A stretch of 64,000 nt of DNA, from positions 54,673,328 to 54,737,327 of the forward strand of contig CM038464.1 in assembly GCA_021464415.1 (NCBI GenBank). Reading direction: 5' to 3'. Numbering within the stretch: position 1 is the stretch's first letter; every line of letters begins with the position of its first letter. Shown one piece after another: positions 10,710 to 21,858 of the stretch. The position numbers and the translations under genes are program-made. The notes below the pieces were generated by a model. It had not been told where the DNA came from. It saw only the letters and a list, made by a program, of their open reading frames with translations, and ran no database searches. This DNA comes from Lonicera japonica (Eukaryota; Streptophyta; Magnoliopsida; Dipsacales; Caprifoliaceae).

Positions 10710-12754
10710 TGTGAGAACCCGCGTTCTCGACGCCCGTGGGTCCTCGTGGGCGGCGCTTCCGTTTGTTGCTTTGGAATTAGGTTTTGAAAATAATAAGAGT
10801 CGCCAGTTTGTTTTACTAAACAAACAAAAAAAGTTTGTGTAAAAGAGACGTATTTATGGACTAAATATCATCTTATACACAATATATGGGAAACCAGTTG
10901 ATTCGAAGGTTCAGGGATTAAGTTACGAATCGGGAAGGTGTTAGGCACCCAATTCGCCCTTTCGGTCTCTTGAGTAAGATATGCGTGTGTTATAATTCAG
11001 TTCTTGCACGCTATTGCTATTACTTTACAGCTTTTCGTGCTTGCCTTAGAAATCGGGATTTTGGGGATGGGATGAAAACGATGTGTTTCCTAGTTCGCCC
11101 ATGATTTTGAAAATAAGTGTGTGTGTGTGTGATTTGAAAAGGAGAGTTTGATAATAATAGATGCAATGAAAATAAGTGGTTTTGTAAAGCTTTGGGCTTT
11201 TCGGAAACTGATTCAATGTGGCATCTTATATTCGATATGATATGAGGCGAGTTAACCAATCGTGTACCAAAGTTTATTGATTAAACCGGTATAGATGGCA
11301 ATAGTGCTTTCATAATCGAGTGTTTATCACATACACACCGCAATCTATGAGTTAGATTGGATATATAGCGATTATCGATTCCTTCGTATAACAATACCGC
11401 TAATCCGGGCTTTTAGAAAAGTAAGAAAGTAATAATACTATTTTAGAATTGGATTAGGGTTTATTATACGCCTTTGGTTTTGAAAAACAATTTAAAAAAA
11501 GGGTTTTGAAAAGCTATTAAGTGATAGAAATTATGCAAATAAGAGTATAAATTATAAAACTGACGAATAAATAAAAGAAGAGAGAGAAAATCATACCTGA
11601 GCCTCCTTGGAGGGGGAGAATAAGGATCTCTTGGTGTGTACCACGAAATCCCCTTGATTGTTGATGAAAATAATGAATGGAGGGGGGGGGTCTATTTATA
11701 GTTGTCAAAATACTTGAAGAGCAAGAAAAGAGATTGCAACTAGGACTTTTGAAAATTATCGCGAAACCTTCCCACTGTTCGATCATCCTGATTTTTGGAT
11801 ATGTGTTGGGAATAGAACTCTTCTAGATTGTGTAAAAATTTTAGGTCGATCAGATTTCTGGAAGGTTCCATTTCGTTCTGATTGGTATGAAGAGTTTGTG
11901 TCCGCGTAAGAAAGGTACTTGTTGTAGACAAGGTCCCTTGTTTGCACGACAAGTCAGGTTCTAACCGTTGGATCATTCTGAATTTTGGATATGTATTGCC
12001 AATATGAGTCTTCTAGACTCTGTAAAAAAATGGAGACGATTGGAGTTCGGGAAGGACTCGGTATCCTTGGCTTGGTACAAAGAGTTTGTTCCCGCATAGG
12101 AAACATACTTGCATATAACAATCTCGACAATTGAACTTAAAACCGTTGGATTATGCTGATTTTTTGATATGTTTTCCCTCCTAATATTTTCTAGCTTGTG
12201 TCCAAATTTGAGGTCGATCAGAATGTGGGAAGGCCACTATTTATTTTAATTTTCTACGAAGGACATTTCGACTAGAATTGCACGATAGACAAATTGATTC
12301 TTGATGATCCCATGTCCGACAAAGCTAAATTTTGGATATGTTCTTCCCCACAATAAGGCCTATCCACTTACCAAATTTCAAACCATTTTAACTTCGAGAA
12401 GACCTCCATTTGACCACCCGAATCTAACTCATGATTTTCTGAATTTTTAGAGATCCGACTGTCGGATTAAGCTGATTTTCGAGTATGCTACTCCTCATGG
12501 TAATGTCTAACAACTCTCAAAGTTTGAGGATGATCCGAAATGCGTAACAAGTTTCCAGGAGTTTTTGACGATTTTCGGTTCCGATAATTTTCGATAATTC
12601 TGTAACTCCTCATTCGGGGTCCTTTTGGCTTTCTTCTTTGACCTGTATCACATGTACATAGTTTTTGTGCATCTAAAAATGCTCGTGCATGCATGCGTGT
12701 TCATTTCTTTAAAAATCAGAATTCTTGCGGGGGTCGCAAAATGAGGTGTTTACA
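10710..12754 (+). repeat. Solo LTR of a Ty3/Gypsy (Tat/Ogre-like) element
   Basis: Begins TGTGAGAACCCGCG and ends GAGGTGTTTACA, with the 5-bp duplication GCTCT on each side (10705-10709, 12755-12759). It interrupts the outer Copia integrase, whose reading resumes on both sides. GGGAAGGTGTTAGGCACCC near 10936-10954 is a motif I associate with Tat/Ogre-lineage LTRs. No internal domain is present, as expected after LTR-LTR recombination. The right half (about 11770-12560) holds five diverged units of roughly 170 bases, each with a GATATGT-like core and a cytosine-poor AAATTT segment. Confidence 0.8.
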
Positions 12755-12759
12755 GCTCT

Positions 12760-14379
12760 CCAAGTTGTTTTAGTGAATGGTAATCGGTGAAATTTCCAGA
12801 AAATACATCATTTACACACTTTATTTTCATAACGAGCATTAGGAAGACCAACCACTATATTTTTATCCTTTAGCACTTTGAGAGAATTACAATTCAAATG
12901 CCCATATCGCATATGCCATAACAGATAATCATTAACTTCGCTAGCTTTTAAGGTGTAATTTGAATTTGATTTAAAATTTAAACGGAAATCTTTATTTGGT
13001 GTCATCTTTACTTTAGTAACCATCTGCCTTCTTTCTTTGTCAATAATAAGGCATTCATCCTTATCAAAAATCATTTTGTATCATATTTTCATCAATTTCT
13101 CAATACTTAACATATTATGAGTAAGGCCTAGAACGAAAAGAACATCATGGATAAATTTGGATTTACCTCTTATTGTTGGGACATAAATGATTCCCTTGCC
13201 TTTTGCTTCATATAATTTTCCATCTCTAAGCTTGACATCTGAAGCTATTTTTTCTTCCAATTTCACAAAGCAGTTTTTGTTTACGGTTATATGATTGCTA
13301 CAACTGCTATCCAAATACCAAATTTCACGAGATTCTTGCAGAGAACTTAGACATGTGAGAAATAATTGATCCGAAGAATCATTCTTTTCACAAAAAAATT
13401 GCTTCGTCCTTCTTTTTGAACTAACAATCTTTGTCCATGTGATTTGGAATTTTGCACCTAGTGCACTTATATTGGAAATCTTCACTTTGATGTCCATGAT
13501 TATTGCAAAGAAAATATTAAGAATTACCTCGCTGATTGTATAATATGCCTCTTCCTTGTCGACTAGCTTTGCTGAAATTTTTACTGCCTTGATTTGAATT
13601 TGATCCTCGTTCATAATAAGGCTTTTGGAAGTTGCCACCTCTTGGATTTTACACTCCCGCCTTCTTGTTAGTGTCTTTGGAACTCACTTTGGATTGAAAA
13701 GCTTGCTTTGACGTGGTTTTCGAGGACCAGTTTATTCTTTTTTCATGTGCTTCAAGAGAACACGATAATTCTTGCAAAGACAAATTAGACAAATCTTTAG
13801 ACTCTTCAATGGCTGCAACAACATGATTAAACTTTTGACGCATAGTTTTTAAAAATTTTCCAACAATCTTTTATTTTCAATTATATCTCCATAGTTTCGA
13901 ATTTGATTAATTATGCTAGAAACTCGAGAAAAAAAATGCTTGCACCGCTTCACTGTCTTTCATCAACAAATTGTCAAAGTCTTTCCAAAAGGATTGCAAT
14001 TTAATAGAAATTATTTTTTGTGAGCCTTGAAATTCACCTTTTAAAATGTCCCAAGCCGCGGCCTCTTTTGATTTTTTTGCATTAAAGATTCTCTAAAAAA
14101 TAGCTTTGCTTATCCTTTGTTGAATAAAGAGCAAAGCCTTGGCATCTTTCCTCTTGTTTTTTTTGTACTCATTCTGTTTGGCCTGGCTCCATGAGAACAG
14201 CTATGGACTTTGGTTCATCGTATCCATCTTCAATAAGTTCCCACACTTCTTGAGAGATGAAGAGAGTCTTCATTTGGAGACTTAAAAAATCATAACTTTT
14301 GCCATCAAAAACCGGAATTAAACTTTAGGCATAATTAAACCCAGTTGCATTTGGATTAGTGGCTGCCATTTGTTAATAT
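12760..14379 (-). pseudogene. Outer Copia gag, protease and integrase N-terminus, decayed
   Basis: From right to left on the minus strand: gag near 14340-13650 (AAAWDILKGEF-type sequence near 14060), broken by stops. A zinc knuckle CTRCKIPNHMDKDC lies at about 13430-13470, in a different frame from the surrounding 185-codon open stretch, which marks a frameshift. The protease motif is WYLDSSCSNHIT, with the DSG glycine changed to serine. A GAG-pre-integrase segment MRYGHLNCNSLKVL follows at 12808-13074. The Gypsy solo LTR interrupts just beyond. Confidence 0.8.
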
Positions 14380-14392
14380 CCCTTTGATACCA
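14380..14392 (-). other. Primer-binding site of the outer Copia (tRNA-Met)
   Basis: Minus-strand TGGTATCAAAGGG resembles the usual TGGTATCAGAGC complement of the initiator tRNA-Met 3' end. It lies four bases inside the 5' LTR end at 14397. Confidence 0.8.
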
Positions 14393-14502
14393 AGTTTGTT
14401 GGATTATGTGGAAGTTAGCAGGAAATTGAACAGCTTGATACAAGAGACTTTGCTCAAATTTTACTAAATTGTTCTTTTTGTTAATTTTTTTCTAATGAAA
14501 TA

Positions 14503-14670
14503 TGTGAACTTGATGAGAGAGATGAGAGAAAGATATATATTGAATTGAATTAATCGTACATCATAATACATAGAGACCCTTTCTATATATAGGATTGGAG
14601 GAAAGCTAGAGGAAAGATAAGAAAAGGAAACAAAGTCAACTATTTCAACTATACACAATATTCTTTAACA
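14503..14670 (-). repeat. 3' LTR of the inner Copia
   Basis: TGTGAACTTGATGAG to ATATTCTTTAACA, 168 bases, followed on the plus strand by CCCCCTCAAAC. That is the complement of the polypurine tract GTTTGAGGGGG. Confidence 0.85.
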
Positions 14671-14681
14671 CCCCCTCAAAC

Positions 14682-17040
14682 TTAAGGTGGTAAATGAGAG
14701 ACCAGCTTAAGTTTGGAAACAAGATCATGGAAGCGACTAGGCGAATGAATTTTGGTGAAGAGATCGGCAGGCTGATCTACAGAGGCAATAGATAAGAGGC
14801 AAATTGTATTGCTGGAGACGTGCTGACGAAAAAAAATGGCAATCAATCTCAATTTTCTTTGTTCGTTCATGAAAAATATCATTGTGAGTAATTTGAATGG
14901 CACTTCTGTTATCACAATCAAGTGTTGCTGGAAGGTGTTGTGAGACCCCCATGTCTGAGAGTAGCCATCGAAGCTAGATAAATTCTTGAGTGGTGTCAGC
15001 GAGTGCACGATATTCAGCTTCTGTACTAGAGTGACAGACTAAGGATTGCTTTTTGCTATGCCAAGATATGAGGGAGTCTCTTAAAAAAATACAGTACCTT
15101 GTGGTTGAACGCCTATCAGTTGGATCTCCTGCCCAGTCAGAATCAGAGTAAGCACGTAACTACAAAGAAAATGTGGATGGAAAATGAAGGCCATAGAATA
15201 AGGTGCCTTTGATGTAACGAAGAATGCGAAGGACAGCCGCATAATGAGTAGAACGTGGAACATACATGAACTGACTGACGATGTGGACAGCGTGAGAAAT
15301 ATCTGAGCGGGTGACGGTGAGATAGACGAAACTACCAACTGTCTGACGATATAATGTGGCATCACTCAAAAGAGAACCATCTAGAGGAGTAAGTCGGAGA
15401 TTCATTTCTAATGGTGTAGGAGCAATTTTAGAGTCAGTAAGGCTGGCATGAGTAAGAATATCAGAAGCATACTTAGCCTGGGAGAGATAATAACCCGCGT
15501 AATTAGATAGAACTTTAAGCCCTAAAAAATAATTTGGGGACCAAGGTCCTTCATCTCGAAATGACGACTGAGAGATTGTTTAAGGTCAGCAATTCCAGAA
15601 GCATTATCCCTGGTAATGATCATGTCATCCATATAAAGTATAATAAGTGTGATACCAATCTTTGTTTTTTTAATAAATAGCCCATAATCATGGTTACTAG
15701 AGGTAAAGCCCAATTTGTGAATTGTGGAATTAAATTTTTCAAACCAAGCACGAGGAGCTTGCTTGAGACCATATAAGGCACGGCGAAGCTTGCAGACTTG
15801 AGATGTGGAATGGGGAAGTCCTGGGGGAGGTTTCATGTAAACTTTCTCAGAAATATCACCATTGAAAAATGCATTTTTCACATCCATCTGAAATAGCTCC
15901 CATTTTTTGACAGCTGCAACATCAATAAGACTTCGAACGGAGGTTAAGCGAGCAACAGGAGCAAAGGTTTTCTCGTAATCGATTTTGTATTCTTGATTAA
16001 AACCTTTTGCTACAAGTCGTGCTTTGTATCAATTAATAGACCCGTCGAATTTGTTTTTGATTTATAAACTCATTTACATCCAACTGCTGTCTTTTTTGGG
16101 GGAAAGGAAACCAATTCCCAAGTTTGGACTTTCTCTAAGGCCTGCAATTCTTCAAACATAGCTTGCTGCCACAATGGGTTAGAACTGGTCTCTTTATAAG
16201 TAGATGGTTCATGATGTGATAGTATGGTAGAATAGCAATGGTAATCACGAAAATAATGAGGTAGTTGTCTTACCCGGGTAGACTGACGAGGGTGAGGTGA
16301 GTAATTGTCATGATCGTTAGACAAAGTAGCATTATCAGGATATTTCGTTGTCGGATCATCTGTTTGAGCAGTGGTAATGGTAGTGGTGGTAGATGGACCA
16401 GAATCTGTGGAAAGAGTGATAGATGGAGTAGAAGTGGTTTCGGGAGTTGGTTCATGGTACTTTGTTATGTTTGAATGTGGGATAGACAAGACAGGAGGAT
16501 AGAAATCGACAGTGGAACTAGTAAATAATGGAAGAGGGTTATCGGTGGTGATTTGAAATTTAAAATTTGCTGAAAACATTTTGTGTTTCCAAAAAATGAC
16601 ATGACGTGACACACGAAGTCGTTTTGAAATAGGATCTCAACACTGGTAACCTTTATGTTCTATCCCATATCCCAAGAAGCAACATAGTCGGGAGCGAGGT
16701 TCGAGTTTAGAATACTCATGAGGTTGGAGCAGGACAAAACAGGCAGATCCAAATACTTTAAGAAGCGTATAGTTGGGTGGACTACTGTAGAGTCTTTCAT
16801 AGGGTGATAGGTTTTGGAAGGCAGTAATAGGATGACGATTAATGGTGGAGACTGCAATAAGTGCTGTTTTTCCCTAAAATCGTTCGGAGCACCCACTGGA
16901 TATGAGAAGAATGCGAACAGGACATGAGTATTGAGAAATGGTTCCTTGCTGACGCAAGTATTTGAGAAAATTGAACTCTTTGTATTCCATAGCATTATCA
17001 GCACGGAATATTTTGATTGGTTGAGAAAATTGGGTTTGAA
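14682..17040 (-). pseudogene. Inner Copia integrase C-terminus, RT and RNase H, decayed
   Basis: Minus-strand pieces from right to left. The integrase end and linker lie at 16660-17004 and 16070-16612; the linker ends PLWQQAMFEELQALEKV and WELVSFPPKKTAVGCK. RT lies at 15522-15887 with LRRALYGLKQAPRAWFEKF and the catalytic YMDD. RT/RNase H connection sequence is at 15160-15405, and RNase H runs 15100-14682 with DCDNRSAIQITHND and VDQPADLFTKIHSP. Several frameshifts and stops separate the pieces. Confidence 0.85.
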
Positions 17041-18126
17041 TCATTTAAGCAAAGTTGTAATATATTTGTGGTAATTTAGAGTAATTTTTTATGAGATATA
17101 TCAAGGTAAAACGAATATAATCATCTAAAAAAATAACAAAATATTTAGATCATCCTATGGTGATATGAGGAGAAGGTCCCCAAACATCAGAATGAATAAG
17201 GTCAAAAGGTGCAGAGGAAATATAATCACTTATATTAAAGGATAGTGCAAGTTGTTTTCCAAGTTAACATGACAAACATGAAATATCTTCTGACTTAATT
17301 GTACCTAATCTACCAGTAGAAATAAGAGATTTAAGGCGATCAATAGAAATATGGCATAATCGAGAGTGCTAAAGTTCCAGAAAGGAAGTGGACAGAGTGG
17401 GAGCAGCGGAAAGGGTAGAGGTGGTGATATCTGGTGGTGTTCGAAGATGGACAAGCTCAAACATACGACCGACTTTACGGCCTATTCCAATAATTTGTTT
17501 CGTCCTTGGATCCTGTACATGATAACCAGAAGAAGAAAAGACAACAGTTAAGCCAAGATCACAAAGTTGACCAACAGATATGAGATTAATAGTCAACCGA
17601 GGAATGTGAAAAGTAGATGAAAGAGATAGACTATCTGTAGAGACTGATCCAATATTGGTGACATGTAACTATGACCCATCACAGTTTTAATGGGAGAAAC
17701 GTGAGAGGTAGAATGTTTAAAAAGAAAATTTGTAAGATCGGGAGTCATGTGATTGCAGCAGCCATAATCAAAATAGCAAGAGTTACTTGAAGTAATAGAC
17801 ATTGCATAAGAAGGGGTAGATAAAACCTGTTTGAGTAATTCTGTGACAGCATTATTAAGAACAAATGGAGTTGAATTAGGTGATAGGTGGTTGGCAGCGG
17901 TAGTGATAAAAATAGGTGAAGGGATTTTGGTAAGATTCATGGGGTTTTGAGGATTATTTGGGATGAATTTGGTAGTAACCAGAAGGGTTTGGGGGTAAAT
18001 ATATAAAGAATTAGAGAGTTTGGGTAAATATGGAAGGAATTGGAGAGCTTGGGGGTGAATATGAGAATAAAAGGAGGAATTGGGGGTTAATATAAGAATA
18101 ATTGGAGGTTGTGGAGTCAAACTCAA
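17041..18126 (-). pseudogene. Inner Copia protease and integrase N-terminus, decayed
   Basis: The protease region (17593-18126) contains FDYGCCNHMTPD, where related elements have DSGCCNHMT. The catalytic-motif serine is replaced by tyrosine. GAG-pre-integrase sequence LISVGQLCDLGLTVVFSSSG follows at 17369-17596. The integrase zinc finger and core are frameshifted between 17360 and 17040. No zinc knuckle or gag precedes the protease. Confidence 0.78.
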
Positions 18127-18229
18127 AGTCTTAAAAGATTCTAGGGTGAAAATAAAATTTATAGAAAGATGTGGGGTTAAAATAGAAATAATAGCTAAGT
18201 TGGGCTAAGTCTGATGTTGCTAACAGGTC

Positions 18230-18445
18230 AAATTATACGATGATGTGGCTGACAGGTGTCAGTCAACATTAACGTGGCAGGAAATGTGAGTTGTACGCTG
18301 ACGTGGCTGACAGGTGTCAGTCAACACTTGCGTCTCAAGTCAACGGCGACGTGGCGCTAACGTGACAGTGGGATTGGGCTGGACGTTGACGTGGCTGGCA
18401 GGTGTCAGTCAATGCTGACGTGGCTGGTCAGTGATGACGTGGAAT
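18230..18445 (-). repeat. GACGTGGC-type repeat array in the inner Copia leader
   Basis: Three copies of GTGGCTGRCAGGTGTCAGTC (about 18245, 18301 and 18391) with further ACGTGGC and AACGTG motifs between them. It lies in the leader between the primer-binding site and the first recognisable coding sequence. ACGTGGC is the core of ABRE/G-box elements recognised by plant bZIP factors; activity here is untested. Confidence 0.7.
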
Positions 18446-19016
18446 CCGATTTTTTTTTACAGTAAAACTTTTGACAACTGTAATCAATCAAAGGACACCA
18501 GCAATCAATCAAGGAAAACTTCTTGTACAACCTCCTCTATACAACGAACCAAACATTAAATAGAAAATAAAAGAAAATATTTCTTTATTTCTTTCTTCTT
18601 TTTTGACAGCACTCCTCAGGTGCGCCGATCGTTGATCTGAGTTCCTCTTGTGAGCTTTTGACTTGCGGTAGGAGCTCGGCGGAGGCGTGAAAGCTCAACA
18701 GCGAAATAACGGTGATGAGAAGTAGCTGGAGGTACTGGCCAGCGCATTTGTGGGAGGCACCGAGATCCGGTGAATAATGAGATCGGCGATAGCTGAGATT
18801 GAACTGGACGGTTGAGGCTGGTAATGAGATCGGCGGTGAGATTGAGGTTACCGGCGAGTAGATCTTTGGTGGATCTGTTGGTAGCAGATTTGGATCTGAC
18901 ACAATAGATGTGGTAGAATATATTGATGGATTGTTGACTGGATTTTGATTTGGATGCGTGGGTATGGATTGGTGAATGGAAGCAGTTGATTGGTTTAGAT
19001 GGGAAAGGCAGTTGAT
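18446..19016 (-). other. Leader of the inner Copia, no gag recognised
   Basis: There is an open stretch on the minus strand (18585-19100), but it starts within the LTR and the product is Ser/Pro-rich low-complexity sequence with no gag or zinc-knuckle signature. I treat it as untranslated leader. Confidence 0.5.
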
Positions 19017-19029
19017 TGCTTTGATACCA
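19017..19029 (-). other. Primer-binding site of the inner Copia (tRNA-Met)
   Basis: Minus-strand TGGTATCAAAGCA directly abuts the LTR end at 19030. Confidence 0.85.
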
Positions 19030-19206
19030 TGTGAACTTGATGAGAGAGATGGGAGAGATGAGAGAAAGATATATATTGAATTGAATTGATCATGCATCAT
19101 AATACATAGAGACCTTTTTTATATATAGGATCAGAGGAAAGCTAGAGGAAAGATAAGAAAAGGAAACAAAGTCAACTATTTCAACTATACACAATATTCT
19201 CTAACA
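19030..19206 (-). repeat. 5' LTR of the inner Copia
   Basis: 177 bases, TGTGAACTTGATGAG to ATATTCTCTAACA. Compared with the left LTR it has an extra copy of GAGATGGGA near its start. Confidence 0.85.
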
Positions 19207-19366
19207 AAATACATAAGAACTACAAACATATATAGTGTATCTTAGATAATTCTAGGCACTTGATTAATTATACTTTGGTAACATAAGAGACTAATAAATG
19301 CATTGTTTGACTTCTAAAATTTCTAAATGCATACTAATTAATTACAAATTGTATTTTAACAATCTG

Positions 19367-20207
19367 TTCCAAAAATTAAAGAATTATTAACCATGTCATG
19401 ACTTTAATCAAATTTTATAACTCAATTAATAATTGTAACTGTGCAAGGATACATATAAATTTTTATAAGTAATATATATATATATTTGTTTGTATCGGAT
19501 GAGATTGGTATATATCTATTTCTGATTAGTTTATTAAAAGGCTCAGCGTATTTGAATCCGATTTAGATAAACCGATTATAGATTCCTTTCCATAAACGAC
19601 TAATCTATCTAGAATATTCAAATTGGAATAAGGTAGAATTCCGATCCAACAGGCCTAACTAATCTATGCTCGGAATACAATTATATTTTTATACCTCTTT
19701 TTTTTCTTTGTGCTAAGCTTTCAATTTCTCTTAGTAAATGCGTACTATATGCATGTTTACACTATTATTAGAGGGGATCTAAAAAACTACTCTTTCACTT
19801 TTGACATTTGAGTATAGTGGGCGTTAGATATATAAAGATATACAGTGATGTCTCACACTAAATAAAACACAGATGTACAGTGGCAAGATCCATAAATTTA
19901 ATTCAAGAGGCACTAGCAAATATAGAGGACGTTGCGGCTAAATGGTTACAATTTATATTTTTTTAGCCAAAGCTATTAAAAAACTATTGTATTGCCCGAA
20001 ATTACTGAGAATACTATAAGCATTATGGGTTAAGGAAGTAACTTATTACATTAATTTAGCACGATATATGATCATATATCATCATATACGCATGAATATT
20101 TGACATCATTTGTTAAGATACGTAAAAATCGGGTGTTCGATGAGAGGGTGTGAGCTATGACTATTTGACACATGTTATGCTCTTAACACTATTATATATC
20201 CTTTGTT
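19367..20207. other. Intergenic AT-rich spacer
   Basis: No gene, RNA or element boundary recognised. Confidence 0.5.
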
Positions 20208-20557
20208 AGAGTTATTTATATTTTACCCCCTTAAAATTTGATTGCTTTTGCATTTTCATCTATGAAGTTCATTTTGTTTTATGTCCATCCTTAAAGTTTG
20301 CTCCCATTTTCACTTTACTCCAAAATATAGCGTGCCGTTTGTTTAATTCTTGGATGAAAAATGCCGTGTGCAGCTGACGTGGCTTGAAGATCAACGTGAC
20401 ACATGACATTTTCCGTCAAAAAACCTAATAGAGGGTTGGGTTTCGTACTAAAGTGAAAACGGAGCAATCTTTAAGGACGGATATGATGTAAAATGAACTT
20501 CATAGATGAAAGTTCAAAAAAAATGAAACTTTAAAAAGGTAAATTATAAATAACTCT
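20208..20557. mobile_element. Foldback element with about 115-base arms
   Basis: AGAGTTATTTATA occurs at both ends in inverted orientation. The arms stay alignable for about 115 bases, for example TTCATCTATGAAGTTCATTT on the left against its complement at 20485-20510. The short unpaired centre contains GCTGACGTGGC. It is 350 bases with no coding capacity. Long arms suggest a Mutator-like miniature element, but I saw no 9-bp target-site duplication. Confidence 0.6.
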
Positions 20558-21822
20558 TTTTATTTAAAAAAAAATAAAAAATACATAAAAATCGGCTATT
20601 CGAGAAGATTGAAGGTGTGGATGGGGAACTTAAACCAATGTCCTGTTAAAACTTAAGCATTCGCGAGAATGTGAGGAGGACGCGTGCCCACGGTTCGTGC
20701 GCACACTAAATCCACCACCGCAGATGCGAGGTTCGTACAAATGCACCTCAGAAACAAACATATAAAACTTACACCATGCACGTGCATCTCACACATTGTC
20801 TATGTTTTTATAAGCAAGGAGCTTAGTGATTGAAGTGTGAGCAATATAACAATTGAATAGTGATGCATTGGGAATAGATTTTTGGCACTTCAAGGTAACG
20901 ACAATTTTAGCAATTAACAAGGTTTTTAGCATTGGGAATAGATTTTTGGCTAAGGAAAATGACGGACCACATCAGAAGTGGGGGTTAGATATTATGTTTC
21001 GTAAGTATTAAGTAAACCTTAAATGTTGTGTGGGATCGTTGTTTAAGGATCGAGACACATGGTATACGAGAATAATTTTCAAGAACTAGGTTAGAAGAAA
21101 TGTTTTTTTGAATTTTCAGTAATAGCTTAGATGTGCGTTAACCGGACCAAGAAAGAATTTAGACCAAGAAAGAATTTAGTTTAGTGTGCGCAAATTTAAC
21201 ATATGATTCTCTTATTAGTAAATCAACAAAAAAAGAAGATAATAATTATACTTCTTAATACACACGTGACAATAATTTAGATTAATGATGAAATTTCGTG
21301 TGGGGGTGTTATTATTATGTGCAAGAGGCAAAGTCTACGTAAATAACATGTAACAAACTTAAGTGGTACTTAATTGTTAAATCTGGAACATCATCAATTC
21401 CGGAGGTTTGTCCCAGTGATTACGAGTATATGATTCCATCTGGACGGTCATGATTTAATCCTTACACCCTACTCCTCTCCTTGCCCCGGCCCGAGTTTGT
21501 AAGATTAGTTATTGGTTTGAAATATTACTTGATCACTTATATTAAACGATTTTTCCTCTTTTATTATATCATTTATATATATATAGAGAAGAAAATCGAT
21601 CAATAAATAAATATTTCACCTATCGCGCTTATGTGATATTTTAAATAAATAAACATGTTTGACAAATTGACTCCTGCAAATTCTGTAATATGTACCTTCG
21701 TAAACATACAAATGTGCTCGATAAATGTACATGTCACACCTTGATTTTATTTTAAAAATATCACATATACAAAACACGTTCATCATCATGCGTCCTAATC
21801 CATAGTCATCCCTTCGAGTCCT
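20558..21822. other. Upstream region of the P450, short direct repeats
   Basis: No gene. GCATTGGGAATAGATTTTTG occurs twice (about 20864 and 20930). A perfect 18-base tandem repeat AGACCAAGAAAGAATTTA lies near 21147-21182. The rest is AT-rich sequence that should include the P450 promoter. Confidence 0.55.
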
Positions 21823-21831
21823 TATTTATAA
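21823..21831 (+). promoter_or_regulatory. TATA box of the P450 gene
   Basis: TATTTATAA lies 28-36 bases before the ATG at 21859. It implies a very short 5' UTR, or a start of translation close to the cap site. Confidence 0.55.
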
Positions 21832-21858
21832 ACCTACGTACACATCTCACCACGCACC

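Larger units (their letters stand above)
14503..19206 (-). mobile_element. Inner Ty1/Copia retrotransposon, nested in the outer LTR
   Basis: Flanked by AAATA on both sides (14498-14502, 19207-19211). The LTRs are 14503-14670 and 19030-19206. They differ by about eight substitutions and a 9-base tandem duplication in the right copy. A G-rich polypurine tract adjoins the left LTR and a tRNA-Met primer-binding site adjoins the right. Protease, integrase, RT and RNase H pieces are recognisable on the minus strand. No gag is recognisable: the 0.9 kb between primer-binding site and protease is an untranslated-looking leader with GACGTGGC repeats. Non-functional. Confidence 0.87.
6678..19361 (-). 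mobile_element. Outer Ty1/Copia retrotransposon, nested-in by three elements
   Basis: Bounded by the 5-bp direct repeat ATCTG (6673-6677 and 19362-19366). The element reads on the minus strand. Its 3' LTR is at the left (6678-8297) and its 5' LTR at the right (14397-19361). A polypurine tract AAGAAGGGG adjoins the left LTR and a TGGTATCAAAGGG primer-binding site adjoins the right one. Removing the insertions, both LTRs come to about 250 bases. Gag, protease, integrase, RT and RNase H pieces follow in Copia order but carry many stops and frameshifts, so it is dead. Later insertions are a hAT element in the 3' LTR, a Gypsy solo LTR in integrase, and a second Copia in the 5' LTR. Confidence 0.88.
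14397..19361 (-). repeat. 5' LTR of the outer Copia, split by the inner Copia
   Basis: Two halves, 14397-14502 and 19212-19361. The plus-strand ends are TGTTGGATTATG and TATTTTAACA. The inner Copia duplicated AAATA at the break. The right half preserves the empty target of the hAT element that sits in the partner LTR. Confidence 0.85.

Noticed and set aside
11020..12694. Several minus-strand frames of 68-89 codons
   Set aside because: They lie within the Gypsy solo LTR, which is non-coding, and show no domain.
18585..19100. 171-codon minus-strand frame as gag of the inner Copia
   Set aside because: It starts inside the LTR and crosses the primer-binding site; no gag or zinc-knuckle signature.
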